Origin: Aeromonas tecta
Lineage (GTDB): Bacteria; Pseudomonadota; Gammaproteobacteria; Enterobacterales; Aeromonadaceae
Direction: 5' to 3'
Length of the DNA stretch: 64,000 bases
Assembly (NCBI RefSeq): GCF_000820185.1
Contig: NZ_CDCA01000036.1
Span: 248,786 to 312,785 of the forward strand
How positions within the stretch are numbered: the stretch's first letter is position 1; each line of letters begins with the position of its first letter. Positions 40,104-50,402 of this stretch are shown here, one piece after another. The notes beneath the pieces were generated by a model. That model saw only the letters and a list, made by a program, of their open reading frames with translations, had not been told where the DNA came from and did not search any database. A program made the translations under genes and the position numbers.

Positions 40104-41606
40104 TTAACTAGACTGCTCTTCTCCGAACCAACAGATATTACGAGCAGCCATAATCAGCTCACCGGCTTTCTCAGCGGTCAGCTCTTCAATGTCGGCAAGG
40201 TCATCGATACCTTGCTCTGCCAAATCTTCCAGGGTGGCAACACCGCGTGCAGCCAGGGCATAAGCCAGGTCGCGACCGAGGCCAGCCAGATTGAGCAGGT
40301 CTTCGGAAGGTTCAGCACCTTCGAAGGATTCTTCTTTGGCCAAAGCCTTGGTGGTCAGCACATCTTTGGCGCGCTTGCGCAGCTCTTCCACCATGTCTTC
40401 GTCCAGGCCGTCGATGGCCAGCAGCTCATTGACCGGTACGAAGGCGATCTCTTCCAGAGTGGAGAAACCTTCTTCCATCAGCAGACCGGCGAAATCGTCG
40501 TCGATGTCGAGGGCGCTGGTGAACAGGGTCAGGATGCGATCATTCTCGGCCTGGTGCTTGGCACGCATGTCCTCGACGGTCATGACGTTCAGTTCCCAAC
40601 CAGTCAGCTGGGAAGCCAGACGCACGTTCTGACCGTTGCGACCGATGGCTTGGGCCAAGTTGGCGGCTTCCACGGCGATGTCCATGGTGTGGTTGTCTTC
40701 ATCAACGATGATGGAGGCCACATCGGCGGGCGCCATGGCATTGATCACGTATTGAGCGGGGTTGTCATCGTACAAGACGATGTCGGCACGCTCACCGCTC
40801 AGCTCGGCGGAGACGGCTTGTACACGAGCACCACGCATGCCGATACAGGCACCGATCGGGTCGATACGACGATCGTTGGTCTTGACCGCGATCTTGGCGC
40901 GGGAACCCGGATCACGAGCGGCGCCCATGATTTCGATCATCTCTTCGCCGATTTCTGGCACTTCGATGCGGAACAGTTCTTTCAGGAAGTCCGGGCTGGA
41001 ACGGCTGACGAACAGCTGGGAACCACGGGCTTCCGGACGCACGGCGTAGAGCAGACCACGGATGCGGTCGCCTGGACGGAAGGTCTCGCGCGGCAGCATG
41101 TCATCACGGAAGATCACCGCCTCGGCATTGCTGCCCAGATCCAGGATCACGTTATCGCGGTTGCTCTTCTTGACCACACCACTGATGATGGTGCCTTCCT
41201 TGTCCCTGAACTGGTCAACGACTTGGGAGCGCTCGGCTTCACGCACCTTCTGCACGATAACCTGCTTGGCGGTCTGGGTGGTGATGCGGTCGAAGGTGAC
41301 AGAATCGATCTGATCTTCAACGTAGTCACCCACTTGAATTTCGGGGTCATCTATCTGAGCCGCTTCCAGGGTGATTTCACCGTAAGCGTTCTCCATGGAG
41401 GCCTGATCGGCCACCACTACCCAGCGGCGATAAGTGTCGTAGTCACCGGTCTTGCGATCGATCTCGACCCGAACTTCAATCTCGCCTTCGTATTTCTTCT
41501 TGGTTGCAGTCGCCAGCGCGGTTTCCAGAGCCTCGAAAATCTTTTCGCGGGGAACAGCCTTCTCGTTGGACACAGCGTCAACGACCAGCAAAATCTCTTT
41601 ATTCAT
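40104..41606 (-). CDS. nusA: Transcription termination/antitermination factor NusA
   Basis: Binds RNA polymerase and nascent RNA to affect pausing, termination and antitermination. It has 500 residues. The order is the N-terminal domain, S1 domain, KH1 and KH2 ([23 protein letters not shown]) and two C-terminal acidic repeats from about 365, as in E. coli NusA. The gap to infB is 20 bases. Confidence 0.98.
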   Translation of the reverse strand: MNKEILLVVDAVSNEKAVPREKIFEALETALATATKKKYEGEIEVRVEIDRKTGDYDTYRRWVVVADQASMENAYGEITLEAAQIDDPEIQVGDYVEDQIDSVTFDRITTQTAKQVIVQKVREAERSQVVDQFRDKEGTIISGVVKKSNRDNVILDLGSNAEAVIFRDDMLPRETFRPGDRIRGLLYAVRPEARGSQLFVSRSSPDFLKELFRIEVPEIGEEMIEIMGAARDPGSRAKIAVKTNDRRIDPIGACIGMRGARVQAVSAELSGERADIVLYDDNPAQYVINAMAPADVASIIVDEDNHTMDIAVEAANLAQAIGRNGQNVRLASQLTGWELNVMTVEDMRAKHQAENDRILTLFTSALDIDDDFAGLLMEEGFSTLEEIAFVPVNELLAIDGLDEDMVEELRKRAKDVLTTKALAKEESFEGAEPSEDLLNLAGLGRDLAYALAARGVATLEDLAEQGIDDLADIEELTAEKAGELIMAARNICWFGEEQSS

Positions 41607-41620
41607 ATCCGATAGCCTCG

Positions 41621-42079
41621 TTAACCAAAGTTCGGCACTATGTTCGCTTTTTGGATATTGGTGAAAGCCAACACCTCGTCCTTACCATCTACTGTCAAGG
41701 TGACCATGTCGCCCTGCACAGCTTTGATTACGCCTTTGAACTTGCGGCGGTTGTTTGTTGCCATCCGGAGCGAAACCGCCGCCTCTTGGCCAACGTATTT
41801 TTCGAACTGGGCAACCTTGAACAGGGGACGATCCAGACCGGGCGAAGAGACTTCCAGGAAGTACTCCTCGGTGATGGGATCTTCAACGTCCATGATGGCG
41901 CCAACCTGGCGGCTCACCTCGGCACAGTCTTCCACCGTCACGCCTTGCTCTGCATCGATAAAGACGCGCAAGGTTGAGTGCTTACCCGCACGGATAAACT
42001 CAACACCCCAAAGTTCAAAACCCAAGGCAACGACCGGAGCCTCGAGCAGATCGGTCAAACGTTGTTCCAACGTAGCCAA
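41621..42079 (-). CDS. rimP: Ribosome maturation factor RimP
   Basis: Needed for 30S subunit maturation. I chose a TTG start at 42079: GGAGG lies six bases upstream, and the protein then begins [12 protein letters not shown], matching E. coli MSTLEQKLTEM, with 152 residues. The GTG at 42085 overlaps the Shine-Dalgarno sequence and is less likely. The conserved core [17 protein letters not shown] is present. It is the first protein gene of the nusA operon, after tRNA-fMet. Confidence 0.95.
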   Translation of the reverse strand: MATLEQRLTDLLEAPVVALGFELWGVEFIRAGKHSTLRVFIDAEQGVTVEDCAEVSRQVGAIMDVEDPITEEYFLEVSSPGLDRPLFKVAQFEKYVGQEAAVSLRMATNNRRKFKGVIKAVQGDMVTLTVDGKDEVLAFTNIQKANIVPNFG

Positions 42080-42147
42080 AGTCACCCTCCGAAAAACAAA
42101 AAAAGGGCATAAAGCCCAGATAGAGATCGATTCAGAGTAAATCGCAC

Positions 42148-42180
42148 ATAACAAAAAGCCCCGATGTCAAATCGGGGCTT
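42148..42180 (-). terminator. Terminator/attenuator between tRNA-fMet and rimP
   Basis: AAGCCCCGAT and ATCGGGGCTT flank a five-base loop and are followed on the minus strand by TTTGTTATG. It lies about 70 bases after the tRNA and 69 bases before rimP. It would release the tRNA precursor while allowing some read-through into rimP-nusA-infB. Confidence 0.8.
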
Positions 42181-42245
42181 GGCGCTTTACCCTGATTGTC
42201 GCCTCGCAGCGACCGCCTTCCTGAGCGTAGGAAATGCGTGAAATT

Positions 42246-42322
<77 letters not shown>

Positions 42323-42338
42323 TCCGAAATCGTGCGAG

Positions 42339-42367
42339 ATTATAGCCACTTCACTCTCGTCACACAA
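42339..42367 (-). promoter_or_regulatory. metY-rimP-nusA operon promoter
   Basis: On the minus strand TTGTGT and TATAAT are 17 bases apart, followed by a GC-rich discriminator (CTCGCACG) that suggests stringent control. The start lies just before the tRNA-fMet 5' end. Confidence 0.8.
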
Positions 42368-42414
42368 GACTGACTGGCTATAATATACCAGGTTACCCAG
42401 GCTCACTACTTAAT

Positions 42415-42499
42415 TGGTGCCGTGGGCGGGACTCGAACCCGCACACCCTAGAGCACTACCCCCTCAAGATAGCGTGTCTACCAATTCCACCACCACGGC
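42415..42499 (-). tRNA. leuU: tRNA-Leu (GAG)
   Basis: An 85-base class II tRNA with encoded CCA, an acceptor stem GCCGTGG/CCACGGC, the TTGGTAGAC D-loop and a long variable arm. The anticodon is GAG, in a loop closed by CTATC/GGTAG. It lies just after secG on the same strand, as leuU does in E. coli. Confidence 0.97.
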
Positions 42500-42507
42500 A
42501 AAACTCT

Positions 42508-42834
42508 TTATTCGGGAACGTCAGTATCTTTCTTCACTGGCGCTTTAGTCTGCTCAACTTGTTGAGTCTGTTGCAGATTTTCCCATTCGCTACCCTGTTT
42601 TATCTTGTTGCTGGACATAGAGCCAAGCACCAGGCTAATCAAAAAGAACAGAGTTGCCAAAATTGCAGTTGTTCGGGTCAGGAAACTGCCTGAACCACCG
42701 GATCCGAATACGGTATTCGATGCCCCTGCGCCGAAGGAGGCGCCCATGTCAGCCCCTTTACCTTGCTGAATCATCACCAGACCAATCAGAGCCAGTGATA
42801 CCAACAGATAAACGACTAAAAGAATCTCGTACAT
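42508..42834 (-). CDS. secG: Protein translocase subunit SecG
   Basis: A small inner-membrane subunit of the SecYEG channel. It has 108 residues and two membrane helices (about 1-22 and 53-75), with the conserved GKGADMGASFGAGASNTVFG between them. The ATG immediately follows the tpiA stop. tRNA-Leu follows on the same strand. Confidence 0.95.
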   Translation of the reverse strand: MYEILLVVYLLVSLALIGLVMIQQGKGADMGASFGAGASNTVFGSGGSGSFLTRTTAILATLFFLISLVLGSMSSNKIKQGSEWENLQQTQQVEQTKAPVKKDTDVPE

Positions 42835-43599
42835 TTAACTTGCACCCTTTGCCGCTTCAACAATTCCTAAAAACGCCTTGTCATCGAGACTCGCACCGCC
42901 AATCAGACCGCCATCAATGTCGGGCTGGGCAAACAAATCTCGTGCATTGGCCGGTGTCACGCTCCCACCATAGATGATTCTAACTTTCTCACCTATTACC
43001 GGAGTATCCTCCGCCAAGCGACCGCGAATAAAGGAATTAACCTCTTGTGCCTGCTCGGGTGTGGCGCATTTACCTGTACCTACAGCCCAAATCGGCTCGT
43101 AGGCGATGATAGCATTATCGAAAGCCATCGCGCCATTTTTCTCTATGACGATATCCAGCTCTTCGGCGATCACCTCGAAGGTTCTTCTCGCCTGCCTCGC
43201 TGCGCCCGATTCACCCAAACAGAGGATGGGGATCAAGCCTGCCGCTCTGGCTGCCGCAAACTTCTCTGCGACGATAAAGCTGGTCTCACCAAATAGACGC
43301 CTGCGCTCGGAGTGCCCTACCAATACGTAACGACACCCTGCCTCAACCAACATCTGACACGAGACTTCACCCGTGAAAGCGCCAGATTGGTGCTGACTCA
43401 CATTCTGAGCCCCCAACTTCATTACCCTTTGCTCATTGAGCAGCAAGGCGGTGAAATCGAGATGCACATGGGAAGGACACAAGACCACATCTACTTGCTC
43501 ATCAATGCTTTGTAAGCACTGACCAGTAAACTGTTCTAACTGCGACCTACTACCGTGTAACTTCCAGTTGGCTGCTACAAACGGCTTGCGATGTCCCAT
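42835..43599 (-). CDS. tpiA: Triosephosphate isomerase
   Basis: Interconverts dihydroxyacetone phosphate and glyceraldehyde 3-phosphate. It has 254 residues from the ATG at 43599 (GGGAG upstream); a TTG two codons earlier is less likely. Catalytic residues are Asn11 and Lys13 (NWKLHG), the His of VLVGHSERR and the Glu of AYEPIWAVGTGK, and the phosphate-binding GGSV is present. The glmM-tpiA-secG arrangement is also known in Pseudomonas. Confidence 0.96.
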   Translation of the reverse strand: MGHRKPFVAANWKLHGSRSQLEQFTGQCLQSIDEQVDVVLCPSHVHLDFTALLLNEQRVMKLGAQNVSQHQSGAFTGEVSCQMLVEAGCRYVLVGHSERRRLFGETSFIVAEKFAAARAAGLIPILCLGESGAARQARRTFEVIAEELDIVIEKNGAMAFDNAIIAYEPIWAVGTGKCATPEQAQEVNSFIRGRLAEDTPVIGEKVRIIYGGSVTPANARDLFAQPDIDGGLIGGASLDDKAFLGIVEAAKGAS

Positions 43600-43626
43600 C
43601 GGCAACTCCCTTGCGAAAGCGGGCTG

Positions 43627-43655
43627 ATAATATCCAGAGGATGCTCAGCTGACAA
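43627..43655 (-). promoter_or_regulatory. tpiA-secG promoter
   Basis: On the minus strand TTGTCA and TATTAT are 17 bases apart, about 28 bases upstream of the tpiA ATG. Confidence 0.75.
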
Positions 43656-43701
43656 GTGCTATTTTTGAATTTTCGAATCGTTTGAACAAGATACGAACAG
43701 A

Positions 43702-43717
43702 GCGGCTAAAAAGCCGC
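43702..43717 (-). terminator. Small hairpin after glmM
   Basis: GCGGCT and AGCCGC flank a four-base loop, 13 bases past the glmM stop, with TCTGTTCG after it on the minus strand. It is a weak intrinsic terminator at best. Confidence 0.45.
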
Positions 43718-43729
43718 CCTTTTCGCTCA

Positions 43730-45064
43730 TTAAAACGCCGATTCGACCTGTTTGGCGATGCGATTCGCCATATCCAGAACCTGTTGCTCGTGCTCACCTT
43801 CTACCATCACCCGGATCAAGGGCTCGGTACCGGATTTGCGCAGCAAGACGCGGCCACGGCCACTCAGCTCTTGTTCCACCTTGGTGACCTCGGCGAGCAC
43901 GGCTTGCGACGTCAGCGGATCCTTGCCTTCGGCAAAGCGCACGTTCACCAGCACCTGTGGGAACTTGCTCATGCCGGAGCGCAGCTTGGCCAGCGGCATC
44001 TCGGCGGTGCACACCGCGGTCAGCACCTGCAGGGCGGCGACTATGCCATCCCCTGTGGTGGTCTGATCCAGGCAGATGATGTGACCGGAGTTTTCACCGC
44101 CGATACGCCAGCCCTTCTCGTTCATCATCTCCAGCACGTAGCGATCGCCCACCTTGGCACGGGCAAACGGAATGCCGAGGGTCTGCAGCGCCAGCTCCAG
44201 GCCCATGTTGGCCATCAGGGTACCGACTACGCCGCCTTTGAGGCGACCATTGCGCAGCGCATCACGGGCGATGATGTAGAGGATCTCGTCACCGTCGATG
44301 ATGTAGCCGGTGCTGTCCACCATCACCAGACGATCGCCATCACCGTCGAAGGCGACGCCAAGGTCAGCCTTGCACTCCAGCACCTTGGCGGCCAGCGCCT
44401 CGGGAGCGGTAGAGCCCACGCCATCGTTGATGTTAAGACCGTCCGGGCTGCAACCGATGGCAATCACCTCGGCGCCCAGTTCACGGAAGACCGAGGGCGC
44501 GATGTGATAGGTGGCGCCATGACCACAATCCACCACCATCTTCAGCCCTTCCAGGCTCAGGTGGCTGGGGAAGGTACTCTTGCAGAACTCGATGTAGCGA
44601 CCAGCGGCATCGTCGATGCGCTGCGCCTTGCCAAGCTCGGCCGACTCGACACATTTGAGTTCGTGATCCAGCTCGGCTTCGATGGCCAGCTCAACCTCGT
44701 CCGGCAGTTTGGTACCGTCGGCGGAGAAGAACTTGATGCCGTTATCGTAAAACGGATTGTGCGAGGCGCTGATGACGATACCCGCCTCGGCCCGGAAGGT
44801 GCGAGTCAGGTAGGCCACCGCCGGCGTCGGCATGGGGCCCATCAGTATGGCCTTGAGGCCTGCGGCAGAGAGGCCTGCCTCCAATGCCGATTCCAGCATG
44901 TAACCGGAGATGCGGGTGTCCTTGCCGATCAGCACTTTTTTGGTGCCCTTCTTGGAGAGAACCTTGCCAGCGGCCCAGCCCAATTTCATCACGAAATCGG
45001 GGGTGATCGGGTATTCACCCACCTTGCCGCGCACACCGTCTGTGCCGAAGTACTTTCTGGTCAT
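43730..45064 (-). CDS. glmM: Phosphoglucosamine mutase
   Basis: Converts glucosamine 6-phosphate to glucosamine 1-phosphate for cell-wall precursor synthesis. It has 444 residues. The phosphoserine is Ser101 in ISASHNP, the metal loop is DGDGDRL, and the sugar-binding GGENSGH and phosphate-binding [12 protein letters not shown] are present. It follows folP by 16 bases, the conserved folP-glmM pair. Confidence 0.97.
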   Translation of the reverse strand: MTRKYFGTDGVRGKVGEYPITPDFVMKLGWAAGKVLSKKGTKKVLIGKDTRISGYMLESALEAGLSAAGLKAILMGPMPTPAVAYLTRTFRAEAGIVISASHNPFYDNGIKFFSADGTKLPDEVELAIEAELDHELKCVESAELGKAQRIDDAAGRYIEFCKSTFPSHLSLEGLKMVVDCGHGATYHIAPSVFRELGAEVIAIGCSPDGLNINDGVGSTAPEALAAKVLECKADLGVAFDGDGDRLVMVDSTGYIIDGDEILYIIARDALRNGRLKGGVVGTLMANMGLELALQTLGIPFARAKVGDRYVLEMMNEKGWRIGGENSGHIICLDQTTTGDGIVAALQVLTAVCTAEMPLAKLRSGMSKFPQVLVNVRFAEGKDPLTSQAVLAEVTKVEQELSGRGRVLLRKSGTEPLIRVMVEGEHEQQVLDMANRIAKQVESAF

Positions 45065-45080
45065 TGTCTGTTCTCGTTTT

Positions 45081-45926
45081 TTATTTGGATACGAAATCTT
45101 GTCCCGTCATTGTCATCCAGCCGACCCGCAGCGCATCCATGGTGGCACGCACATCGTGTACCCGGATGATCCTGGCGCCATGTTGCAACCCGATCAGGGC
45201 GCAGGCCAGACTGCCAGCCAGTCGCTCATCAACCGAGCGACCGAGCAGATTGCCTATCATAGACTTTCGCGACATTCCCACCAAGAGCGGCAGGCCGTAA
45301 TCCAGCAACTTCCGCTGCTCGGCCAGCAGCTGGTAGTTATGCGCTACTGTCTTGCCAAAGCCATAGCCGGGATCCAGCAGCAGATGCTCACGCTTGATCC
45401 CCGCATCCAGGCAGGCCGCTATCCGCTCATCGAAGAAGGCCCTCACCTCCCCCAGCAAATCATCGTAATGGGGCTCAGCCTGCATGGTCCTTGGCTGGCC
45501 CTGCATGTGCATCAGGCACACGGGCACGTCGGCTTCTGCCGCCGCCACCAGCGCGCCGGGTTCGAGCAGGGCACGCACGTCGTTGATGAGGTGAGCACCC
45601 GCCGCGCAACCTTCCTTCATCACCACCGCCTTGGAGGTGTCGAGGGAGATCATCACATCCAGCTCCTGCGCCATCCGCTCGACCACCGGGATCACCCGAT
45701 CCAGCTCTTCCTGCTCGCTCACATCAGGCGCCCCTGGACGAGTCGACTCACCGCCGATATCGATGAGGGTCGCGCCCTCCGCCACCAACTGGCGAGCATG
45801 GGCCAGAGCCTGCTCCCGCTGATTGAAGCACCCGCCATCGGAAAAGGAATCAGGAGTGACGTTGAGGATCCCCATGACGTGGGGACGATCGAGGGAGAGA
45901 CTGCGTCCCTTGCTGCTTAGTTGCAT
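45081..45926 (-). CDS. folP: Dihydropteroate synthase
   Basis: Joins p-aminobenzoate to the pterin pyrophosphate in folate synthesis; target of sulfonamides. It has 281 residues from the ATG at 45926 (E. coli 282). Motifs are [27 protein letters not shown] and the substrate-binding DPGYGFGKT and GMSRKS. It lies downstream of ftsH behind a terminator and upstream of glmM. Confidence 0.97.
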   Translation of the reverse strand: MQLSSKGRSLSLDRPHVMGILNVTPDSFSDGGCFNQREQALAHARQLVAEGATLIDIGGESTRPGAPDVSEQEELDRVIPVVERMAQELDVMISLDTSKAVVMKEGCAAGAHLINDVRALLEPGALVAAAEADVPVCLMHMQGQPRTMQAEPHYDDLLGEVRAFFDERIAACLDAGIKREHLLLDPGYGFGKTVAHNYQLLAEQRKLLDYGLPLLVGMSRKSMIGNLLGRSVDERLAGSLACALIGLQHGARIIRVHDVRATMDALRVGWMTMTGQDFVSK

Positions 45927-45969
45927 CTGTGCTTCCACCTGTATAAAGAAAATCCGAGCATCCGCATAA

Positions 45970-45998
45970 AGAAAAACCCCGGGCAAGCCCGGGGTTTG
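45970..45998 (-). terminator. Intrinsic terminator after ftsH
   Basis: AAACCCCGGGC and GCCCGGGGTTT form an 11-bp stem with TTCTTTATG after it on the minus strand. It lies between ftsH and folP. Confidence 0.85.
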
Positions 45999-46010
45999 AA
46001 TCATGACAAA

Positions 46011-47954
46011 TTATTTGGCCGGGATATCGTTGGCCTTGTCGATGTCGGTCAGCGGTGCGCTGCTCTCATCGGCTTTGGCTTTGGCCTCGGGCTCGTTGCT
46101 CACGCTGGCGCCACCTTGCGGGGTATCACCGTGCTCATCGTGCCAGTTGCTGGGGGCACGCACCTCACGACGGGCCATCAGATCGTCGATCTGCTTGGCG
46201 TCGATGGTTTCGTACTTCATCAGCGCATCTTTCATGGTGTGCAACACGTCCATGTTGTCCAGCAGGATCTGCTTGGAGCGGGCGTAGTTGCGATCGATGA
46301 CCTGCTTGACCTCGGCGTCGATGACACGGGCGGTGTCATCGGACATGTGCTTGGCCTTGGCCATGCTGCGACCGAGGAAGACTTCACCCTCTTCTTCGGC
46401 ATAGAGCATGGGACCCAGACGCTCGGACATACCCCACTGGGTGACCATCTTGCGGGCGATGTCAGTCGCACGTTCGATGTCATTGGACGCGCCGGTCGAT
46501 ACCTTCTCGGCACCGTAGATCAGCTCTTCCGCCAGACGACCGCCGTACAGGCTGGAGATCATGGACTCCAGATGCTGCTTGGAGTGGCTCCAGCGATCTT
46601 GCTCCGGCAGGTACATGGTCACACCCAGCGCACGACCGCGCGGAATGATGGAGACCTTGTAGACAGGGTCATGATCCGGCACCAGACGACCGATGATGGC
46701 GTGACCCGCCTCATGGTAAGCCGTCATCTCTTTCTCAGACTCTTTCATCACCATGGAGCGACGTTCCGCACCCATCATGATCTTGTCCTTGGCCTTCTCG
46801 AACTCCAGCATGGATACCACGCGGCGGCTCTCACGGGCGGAGAACAAGGCTGCTTCGTTGACCAGGTTGGCCAAGTCGGCACCGGAGAAGCCTGGGGTAC
46901 CACGGGCAATCAGCGCCGCATTGACGTCATCCGCCAACGGCACCTTGCGCATGTGCACCTTCAGGATCTGCTCGCGACCGCGCACATCCGGCAGACCGAC
47001 CACGACCTGACGGTCGAAACGGCCCGGACGCAGCAGGGCGGGATCCAGTACGTCAGGACGGTTGGTGGCGGCGATGACGATGACGCCTTCGTTGCCTTCA
47101 AAACCATCCATCTCGACCAGCATCTGGTTCAGGGTCTGCTCACGCTCATCGTGACCACCGCCGAGACCGGCGCCACGCTGACGACCGACCGCATCGATTT
47201 CATCGATGAAGATGATGCAGGGGGAAGACTTCTTGGCCTGCTCGAACATGTCACGCACCCGGGAGGCACCGACACCGACGAACATCTCGACGAAATCGGA
47301 ACCCGAGATGGTGAAGAAAGGCACCTTGGCCTCGCCCGCGATGGCCTTGGCCAGCAGGGTCTTACCGGTACCGGGCGGGCCAACCAGCAGAACGCCGGTC
47401 GGGATCTTGCCACCCAGTTTCTGGAACTTGGTGGGGTCGCGCAGATAATCGACCAGCTCTTTGACCTCTTCCTTGGCCTCATCACAACCCGCCACGTCGA
47501 CGAAGGTGGTCTTGATCTGATCTTCGCTCATCAGACGAGCCTTGCTCTTGCCAAACGACATGGCACCTTTGCCACCGCCGCCCTGCATCTGACGCATGAA
47601 GAAGACCCAGACACCGATCAACAACAGCATCGGGAACCAGGAGATGAAGATGGACGTGATCAGAGACGGCTCTTCCGGCTTCTCACCCATGACTTTGACG
47701 TTATGGTTGAGCATGTCGTTGAGCAGTTGGGGATCCGGCGCCGGGATGATGGTGGTGAAACGCTCACCGGTGCGCTTGACGCCATTAATGACCTTGCCAT
47801 CCATCCGCACTTCACGGATCTGCTCTTGGGTCACTTCTTTAACGAAGCTGGAATAGTCCAGCTGGCGACTGGTGGTATCGCTGGGGCTGAAGCTATTGAA
47901 CACCGACATCAACACGACGGCGATGACCAGCCACAGGATTAGGTTTTTCGCCAT
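46011..47954 (-). CDS. ftsH: ATP-dependent membrane zinc protease FtsH
   Basis: A hexameric inner-membrane AAA+ protease that degrades LpxC, sigma32 and misassembled membrane proteins. It has 647 residues from the ATG at 47954 ([10 protein letters not shown]). Two membrane segments lie near 5-20 and 100-120. Walker A is GPPGTGKT, the SRH region is present, and the zinc site is HEAGH at 414-418. rlmE lies directly upstream on the same strand, as in E. coli. Confidence 0.98.
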   Translation of the reverse strand: MAKNLILWLVIAVVLMSVFNSFSPSDTTSRQLDYSSFVKEVTQEQIREVRMDGKVINGVKRTGERFTTIIPAPDPQLLNDMLNHNVKVMGEKPEEPSLITSIFISWFPMLLLIGVWVFFMRQMQGGGGKGAMSFGKSKARLMSEDQIKTTFVDVAGCDEAKEEVKELVDYLRDPTKFQKLGGKIPTGVLLVGPPGTGKTLLAKAIAGEAKVPFFTISGSDFVEMFVGVGASRVRDMFEQAKKSSPCIIFIDEIDAVGRQRGAGLGGGHDEREQTLNQMLVEMDGFEGNEGVIVIAATNRPDVLDPALLRPGRFDRQVVVGLPDVRGREQILKVHMRKVPLADDVNAALIARGTPGFSGADLANLVNEAALFSARESRRVVSMLEFEKAKDKIMMGAERRSMVMKESEKEMTAYHEAGHAIIGRLVPDHDPVYKVSIIPRGRALGVTMYLPEQDRWSHSKQHLESMISSLYGGRLAEELIYGAEKVSTGASNDIERATDIARKMVTQWGMSERLGPMLYAEEEGEVFLGRSMAKAKHMSDDTARVIDAEVKQVIDRNYARSKQILLDNMDVLHTMKDALMKYETIDAKQIDDLMARREVRAPSNWHDEHGDTPQGGASVSNEPEAKAKADESSAPLTDIDKANDIPAK

Positions 47955-48008
47955 GTCACTCAAATCAATGACCTCGCAGACTGACAGTTAACGATGAGGG
48001 TTAGGGTA

Positions 48009-48638
48009 CTACAGTTTAAAACCGGTAGCCACAATGTAGACTTCTCGTGAACGGGCACGGGAGGAGTCTGGTTTACGAATCTTGACGGCAGAAAAAAGTT
48101 TACGGATTTCACTGAGATAGGCATCGAAACCCTCTCCCTGGAACACCTTGACCACGAAACTGCCGTTAGTACGCAAGACCTGGTTGCACATGTCCAGCGC
48201 CAGCTCGATCAGATACATGGAACGGGCCTGATCCACCTGCGGGGTGCCGCTCATGTTGGGCGCCATGTCAGACATGACGACATCAACCTTGTCCGGACCA
48301 ACGCGCTCCAGCAAGGTGGCCAACACAGTTTCCTCCCGAAAGTCCCCTTGCAAGAAATCGACACCGGCGATGGAATCCATCGGCAGAATATCGCATGCAA
48401 TCACTCGCCCGTTGTCACCCACCTGATTGATGGCAAACTGGGACCAGCCACCGGGGGCCGCCCCCAGATCCACGACCGTCATACCCGGCTTGAGCAATTT
48501 GTCCTTGCCCTGGATCTCATCAATCTTGAACACGGCGCGGGAACGCAGTCCCAACTTCTGGGCTTTTTTGACGTAATGATCGTCAAAATGTTCTTTTAAC
48601 CAGCGGGTTGAACTGGGGGAATGCTTTTTCTGGGTCAT
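48009..48638 (-). CDS. rlmE: 23S rRNA U2552 2'-O-methyltransferase
   Basis: FtsJ/RrmJ, which methylates U2552 in the ribosomal A loop. It has 209 residues (E. coli 209). The SAM motif is [13 protein letters not shown], and the catalytic K-D-K-E residues lie in [21 protein letters not shown] and SREVYIV. It is paired with ftsH and divergent from yhbY, the standard arrangement. Confidence 0.97.
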   Translation of the reverse strand: MTQKKHSPSSTRWLKEHFDDHYVKKAQKLGLRSRAVFKIDEIQGKDKLLKPGMTVVDLGAAPGGWSQFAINQVGDNGRVIACDILPMDSIAGVDFLQGDFREETVLATLLERVGPDKVDVVMSDMAPNMSGTPQVDQARSMYLIELALDMCNQVLRTNGSFVVKVFQGEGFDAYLSEIRKLFSAVKIRKPDSSRARSREVYIVATGFKL

Positions 48639-48735
48639 GATTGTCGACTTTAAAAAACCACAAGGGTTATTAGTATTAAGGGCTAAGTGGGGGTAGAATA
48701 CGCCCCTTTCAACCCTGACTTATGAAGAAATTGCG

Positions 48736-49032
48736 ATGATTCTCAACAATAAACAGAAACAGTACCTCAAGGGCCTTGCCCACAGCCTGAAGCCGGTCGT
48801 CCTGCTGGGACAACACGGCCTGACTGAAGGTGTGCTGGCCGAGATCGATCTGGCGCTGAACCACCACGAGCTGATCAAGGTTAAGGTGTCGTCTGAAGAT
48901 CGTGAGATGAAACAGCTGGTGATGGATGCCATCGTCCGTGAGACCGGTGCCACCAAGGTACAGAGCATGGGCCACGTGCTGACCATCTACCGTCAAGCCA
49001 GCGAACCCAAGATCCAATTACCGCGCAAGTAA
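48736..49032 (+). CDS. yhbY: YhbY, CRM-domain ribosome assembly protein
   Basis: An RNA-binding protein of 98 residues that associates with pre-50S particles. It has the CRM/IF3-C-like fold with the GxxG-type loop LLGQHGLTEG. The frame begins MILNNKQKQYLKGLAH. A TAGAAT -10-like element lies near 48694, but the -35 is poor. It is divergent from rlmE. Confidence 0.95.
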   Translation: MILNNKQKQYLKGLAHSLKPVVLLGQHGLTEGVLAEIDLALNHHELIKVKVSSEDREMKQLVMDAIVRETGATKVQSMGHVLTIYRQASEPKIQLPRK

Positions 49033-49034
49033 CA

Positions 49035-49065
49035 GGAAAGAGCATTCGCTCTTTCCTTCATTTCT
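49035..49065 (+). terminator. Intrinsic terminator after yhbY
   Basis: GGAAAGAGC and GCTCTTTCC flank an ATTC loop, with TTCATTTCTC after it. Confidence 0.8.
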
Positions 49066-49137
49066 CTTCTTCCCAAGTCGCTTGCCAAAATAGTCGTCTG
49101 GCCCTTAACCTGCGATGAATACTTGCGGACACCCACT

Positions 49138-49731
49138 ATGGACAAGCATCAGATTCTCACCGAAGAAGAGCTGGCCATGCTGCGGGACTTGGGAAACGCC
49201 GAGGACCAGGCTGCCGGCCAGTTCCTGCGCGGTTATCTGAACCTTCCCCTGCTCAGCCTGCTGCAACGTGCCAATCCTTTGGTGCTCGAGGCCCAGATCT
49301 CTGGCCATCAGCTGCGCTTCCCGCTGTATTGCGCCGAGGGGGAGGAAGGTCATACCGAACTGCGCATTGCCGCCCCCAGCATCACCGAGCTTGGCTACCC
49401 CCATCTGCGCGCCTGGCGACTCGATGAGAAAGCCTGCCTGCAGACGGCGGATGCCGAGTATGAGGTGCACAGCCTGTCAGTCGGCGGCCTCATCGTTGAG
49501 GACCTGCCCGCGGCACTGGTCAAGGGTGATGCACTCGAAGGCGTGCTGCTCATCGAGGGTCTGCCACCCCTGCCCCTCACCGGCAGCCTGATAAGACGCA
49601 TTCCATCGCGCAAGCAGCGACATGATTGGGCCTTGCAGTTCCAGCTAGGGACAACGGATCGGGAGCAACTGCGAGACTGGCTGTTCCAGCGCCACCAGGA
49701 TGCCTTCATTCAGGCCTATCAATCGGACTAA
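49138..49731 (+). CDS. PilZ-like domain protein, degenerate
   Basis: A 197-residue cytoplasmic protein. The C-terminal half resembles a PilZ domain: LSVGGLIVEDLP matches the D/N-x-S-x-x-G strand, followed by LVKGDALEGVLLI, a turn, GSLIRRI and WALQFQL. The RxxxR arginines that bind c-di-GMP upstream of this motif are not evident, so nucleotide binding is doubtful. I chose the ATG at 49138; a TTG five codons earlier is possible and neither has a good ribosome site. The flagellar stator genes pomAB lie close by. Confidence 0.65.
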   Translation: MDKHQILTEEELAMLRDLGNAEDQAAGQFLRGYLNLPLLSLLQRANPLVLEAQISGHQLRFPLYCAEGEEGHTELRIAAPSITELGYPHLRAWRLDEKACLQTADAEYEVHSLSVGGLIVEDLPAALVKGDALEGVLLIEGLPPLPLTGSLIRRIPSRKQRHDWALQFQLGTTDREQLRDWLFQRHQDAFIQAYQSD

Positions 49732-49736
49732 ATACA

Positions 49737-49762
49737 ACAGGGGAGCTCGAGCTCCCCTGTTT
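49737..49762. terminator. Palindromic bidirectional terminator
   Basis: A 24-base perfect palindrome (ACAGGGGAGCTC and its complement) is flanked by A-rich and T-rich sequence between the converging PilZ-like and greA genes. Confidence 0.75.
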
Positions 49763-49780
49763 GTCAGCCACCACTCACTC

Positions 49781-50257
49781 TCAGAGATAGGCGACTTCCA
49801 GGATCTCGTACTCCACATCACCGGCCGGCGTCTTGACGATGGCCACATCGTCCACTTCCTTGCCGATCAGGGCGCGGGCGATGGGGGAGTTCACGGAGAT
49901 CATGTTCTGTTTGATGTCCGCCTCGTCGTCACCCACGATGCGATACACCACTTCCTCTTCCGTCTCGCTCTTGAGCAGGGTCACGGTCGCGCCGAAGATG
50001 ACCCGGCCGTTGTTGGTGATCTTGGTGATGTCGATCACCTGGGCATTGGAGAGCTTGCTCTCAATTTCCTGGATACGGCCTTCACAAAAGCCCTGTTGCT
50101 CGCGAGCGGCATGGTACTCGGCGTTTTCTTTCAGATCACCATGTTCACGGGCATCAGCAATCGCTTCGATAATCTGGGGACGCAGCTCGCTCTTCAGATA
50201 GTCGAGCTCTTGACGCAGCTTTTCGGCGCCGCGAACAGTCATCGGAGTATGATTCAT
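49781..50257 (-). CDS. greA: Transcription elongation factor GreA
   Basis: Stimulates transcript cleavage by stalled RNA polymerase. It has 158 residues from the ATG at 50257, the same as E. coli. The coiled-coil tip carries Asp41 and Glu44 ([15 protein letters not shown]). The C-terminal FKBP-like domain includes [18 protein letters not shown] hairpin in its leader suggests attenuation. Confidence 0.97.
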   Translation of the reverse strand: MNHTPMTVRGAEKLRQELDYLKSELRPQIIEAIADAREHGDLKENAEYHAAREQQGFCEGRIQEIESKLSNAQVIDITKITNNGRVIFGATVTLLKSETEEEVVYRIVGDDEADIKQNMISVNSPIARALIGKEVDDVAIVKTPAGDVEYEILEVAYL

Positions 50258-50287
50258 AGTCGAAACCTGGGTTGCTTTATAAAGAGA

Positions 50288-50316
50288 AGCTGCGGCAATC
50301 AAAGAGAGCCGCAGCT
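50288..50316 (-). promoter_or_regulatory. Terminator-like hairpin in the greA leader
   Basis: AGCTGCGGC and GCCGCAGCT form a perfect 9-bp stem with an 11-base loop. On the minus strand TCTCTTTATAAAG follows. It lies 31 bases before the greA start, so it may act as an attenuator, similar in idea to the GraL leader RNA of E. coli greA. Confidence 0.55.
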
Positions 50317-50402
50317 ATCGGTTCGGATGGGGCATCTTAATATGAAGCCGCCACAAAATCCATGTCAGCCCCTGCGAGCGGGATCGCGCTTCGCGCTGAA
50401 AG

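Noticed and set aside
43640-43700. Possible echo of the glmM tail in the glmM-tpiA spacer
   Set aside because: Only scattered Lys and Glu codons match; the region is mostly the tpiA promoter.
49020-49100. Possible echo of the yhbY tail
   Set aside because: Three residues match at most, with gaps; not above random expectation.
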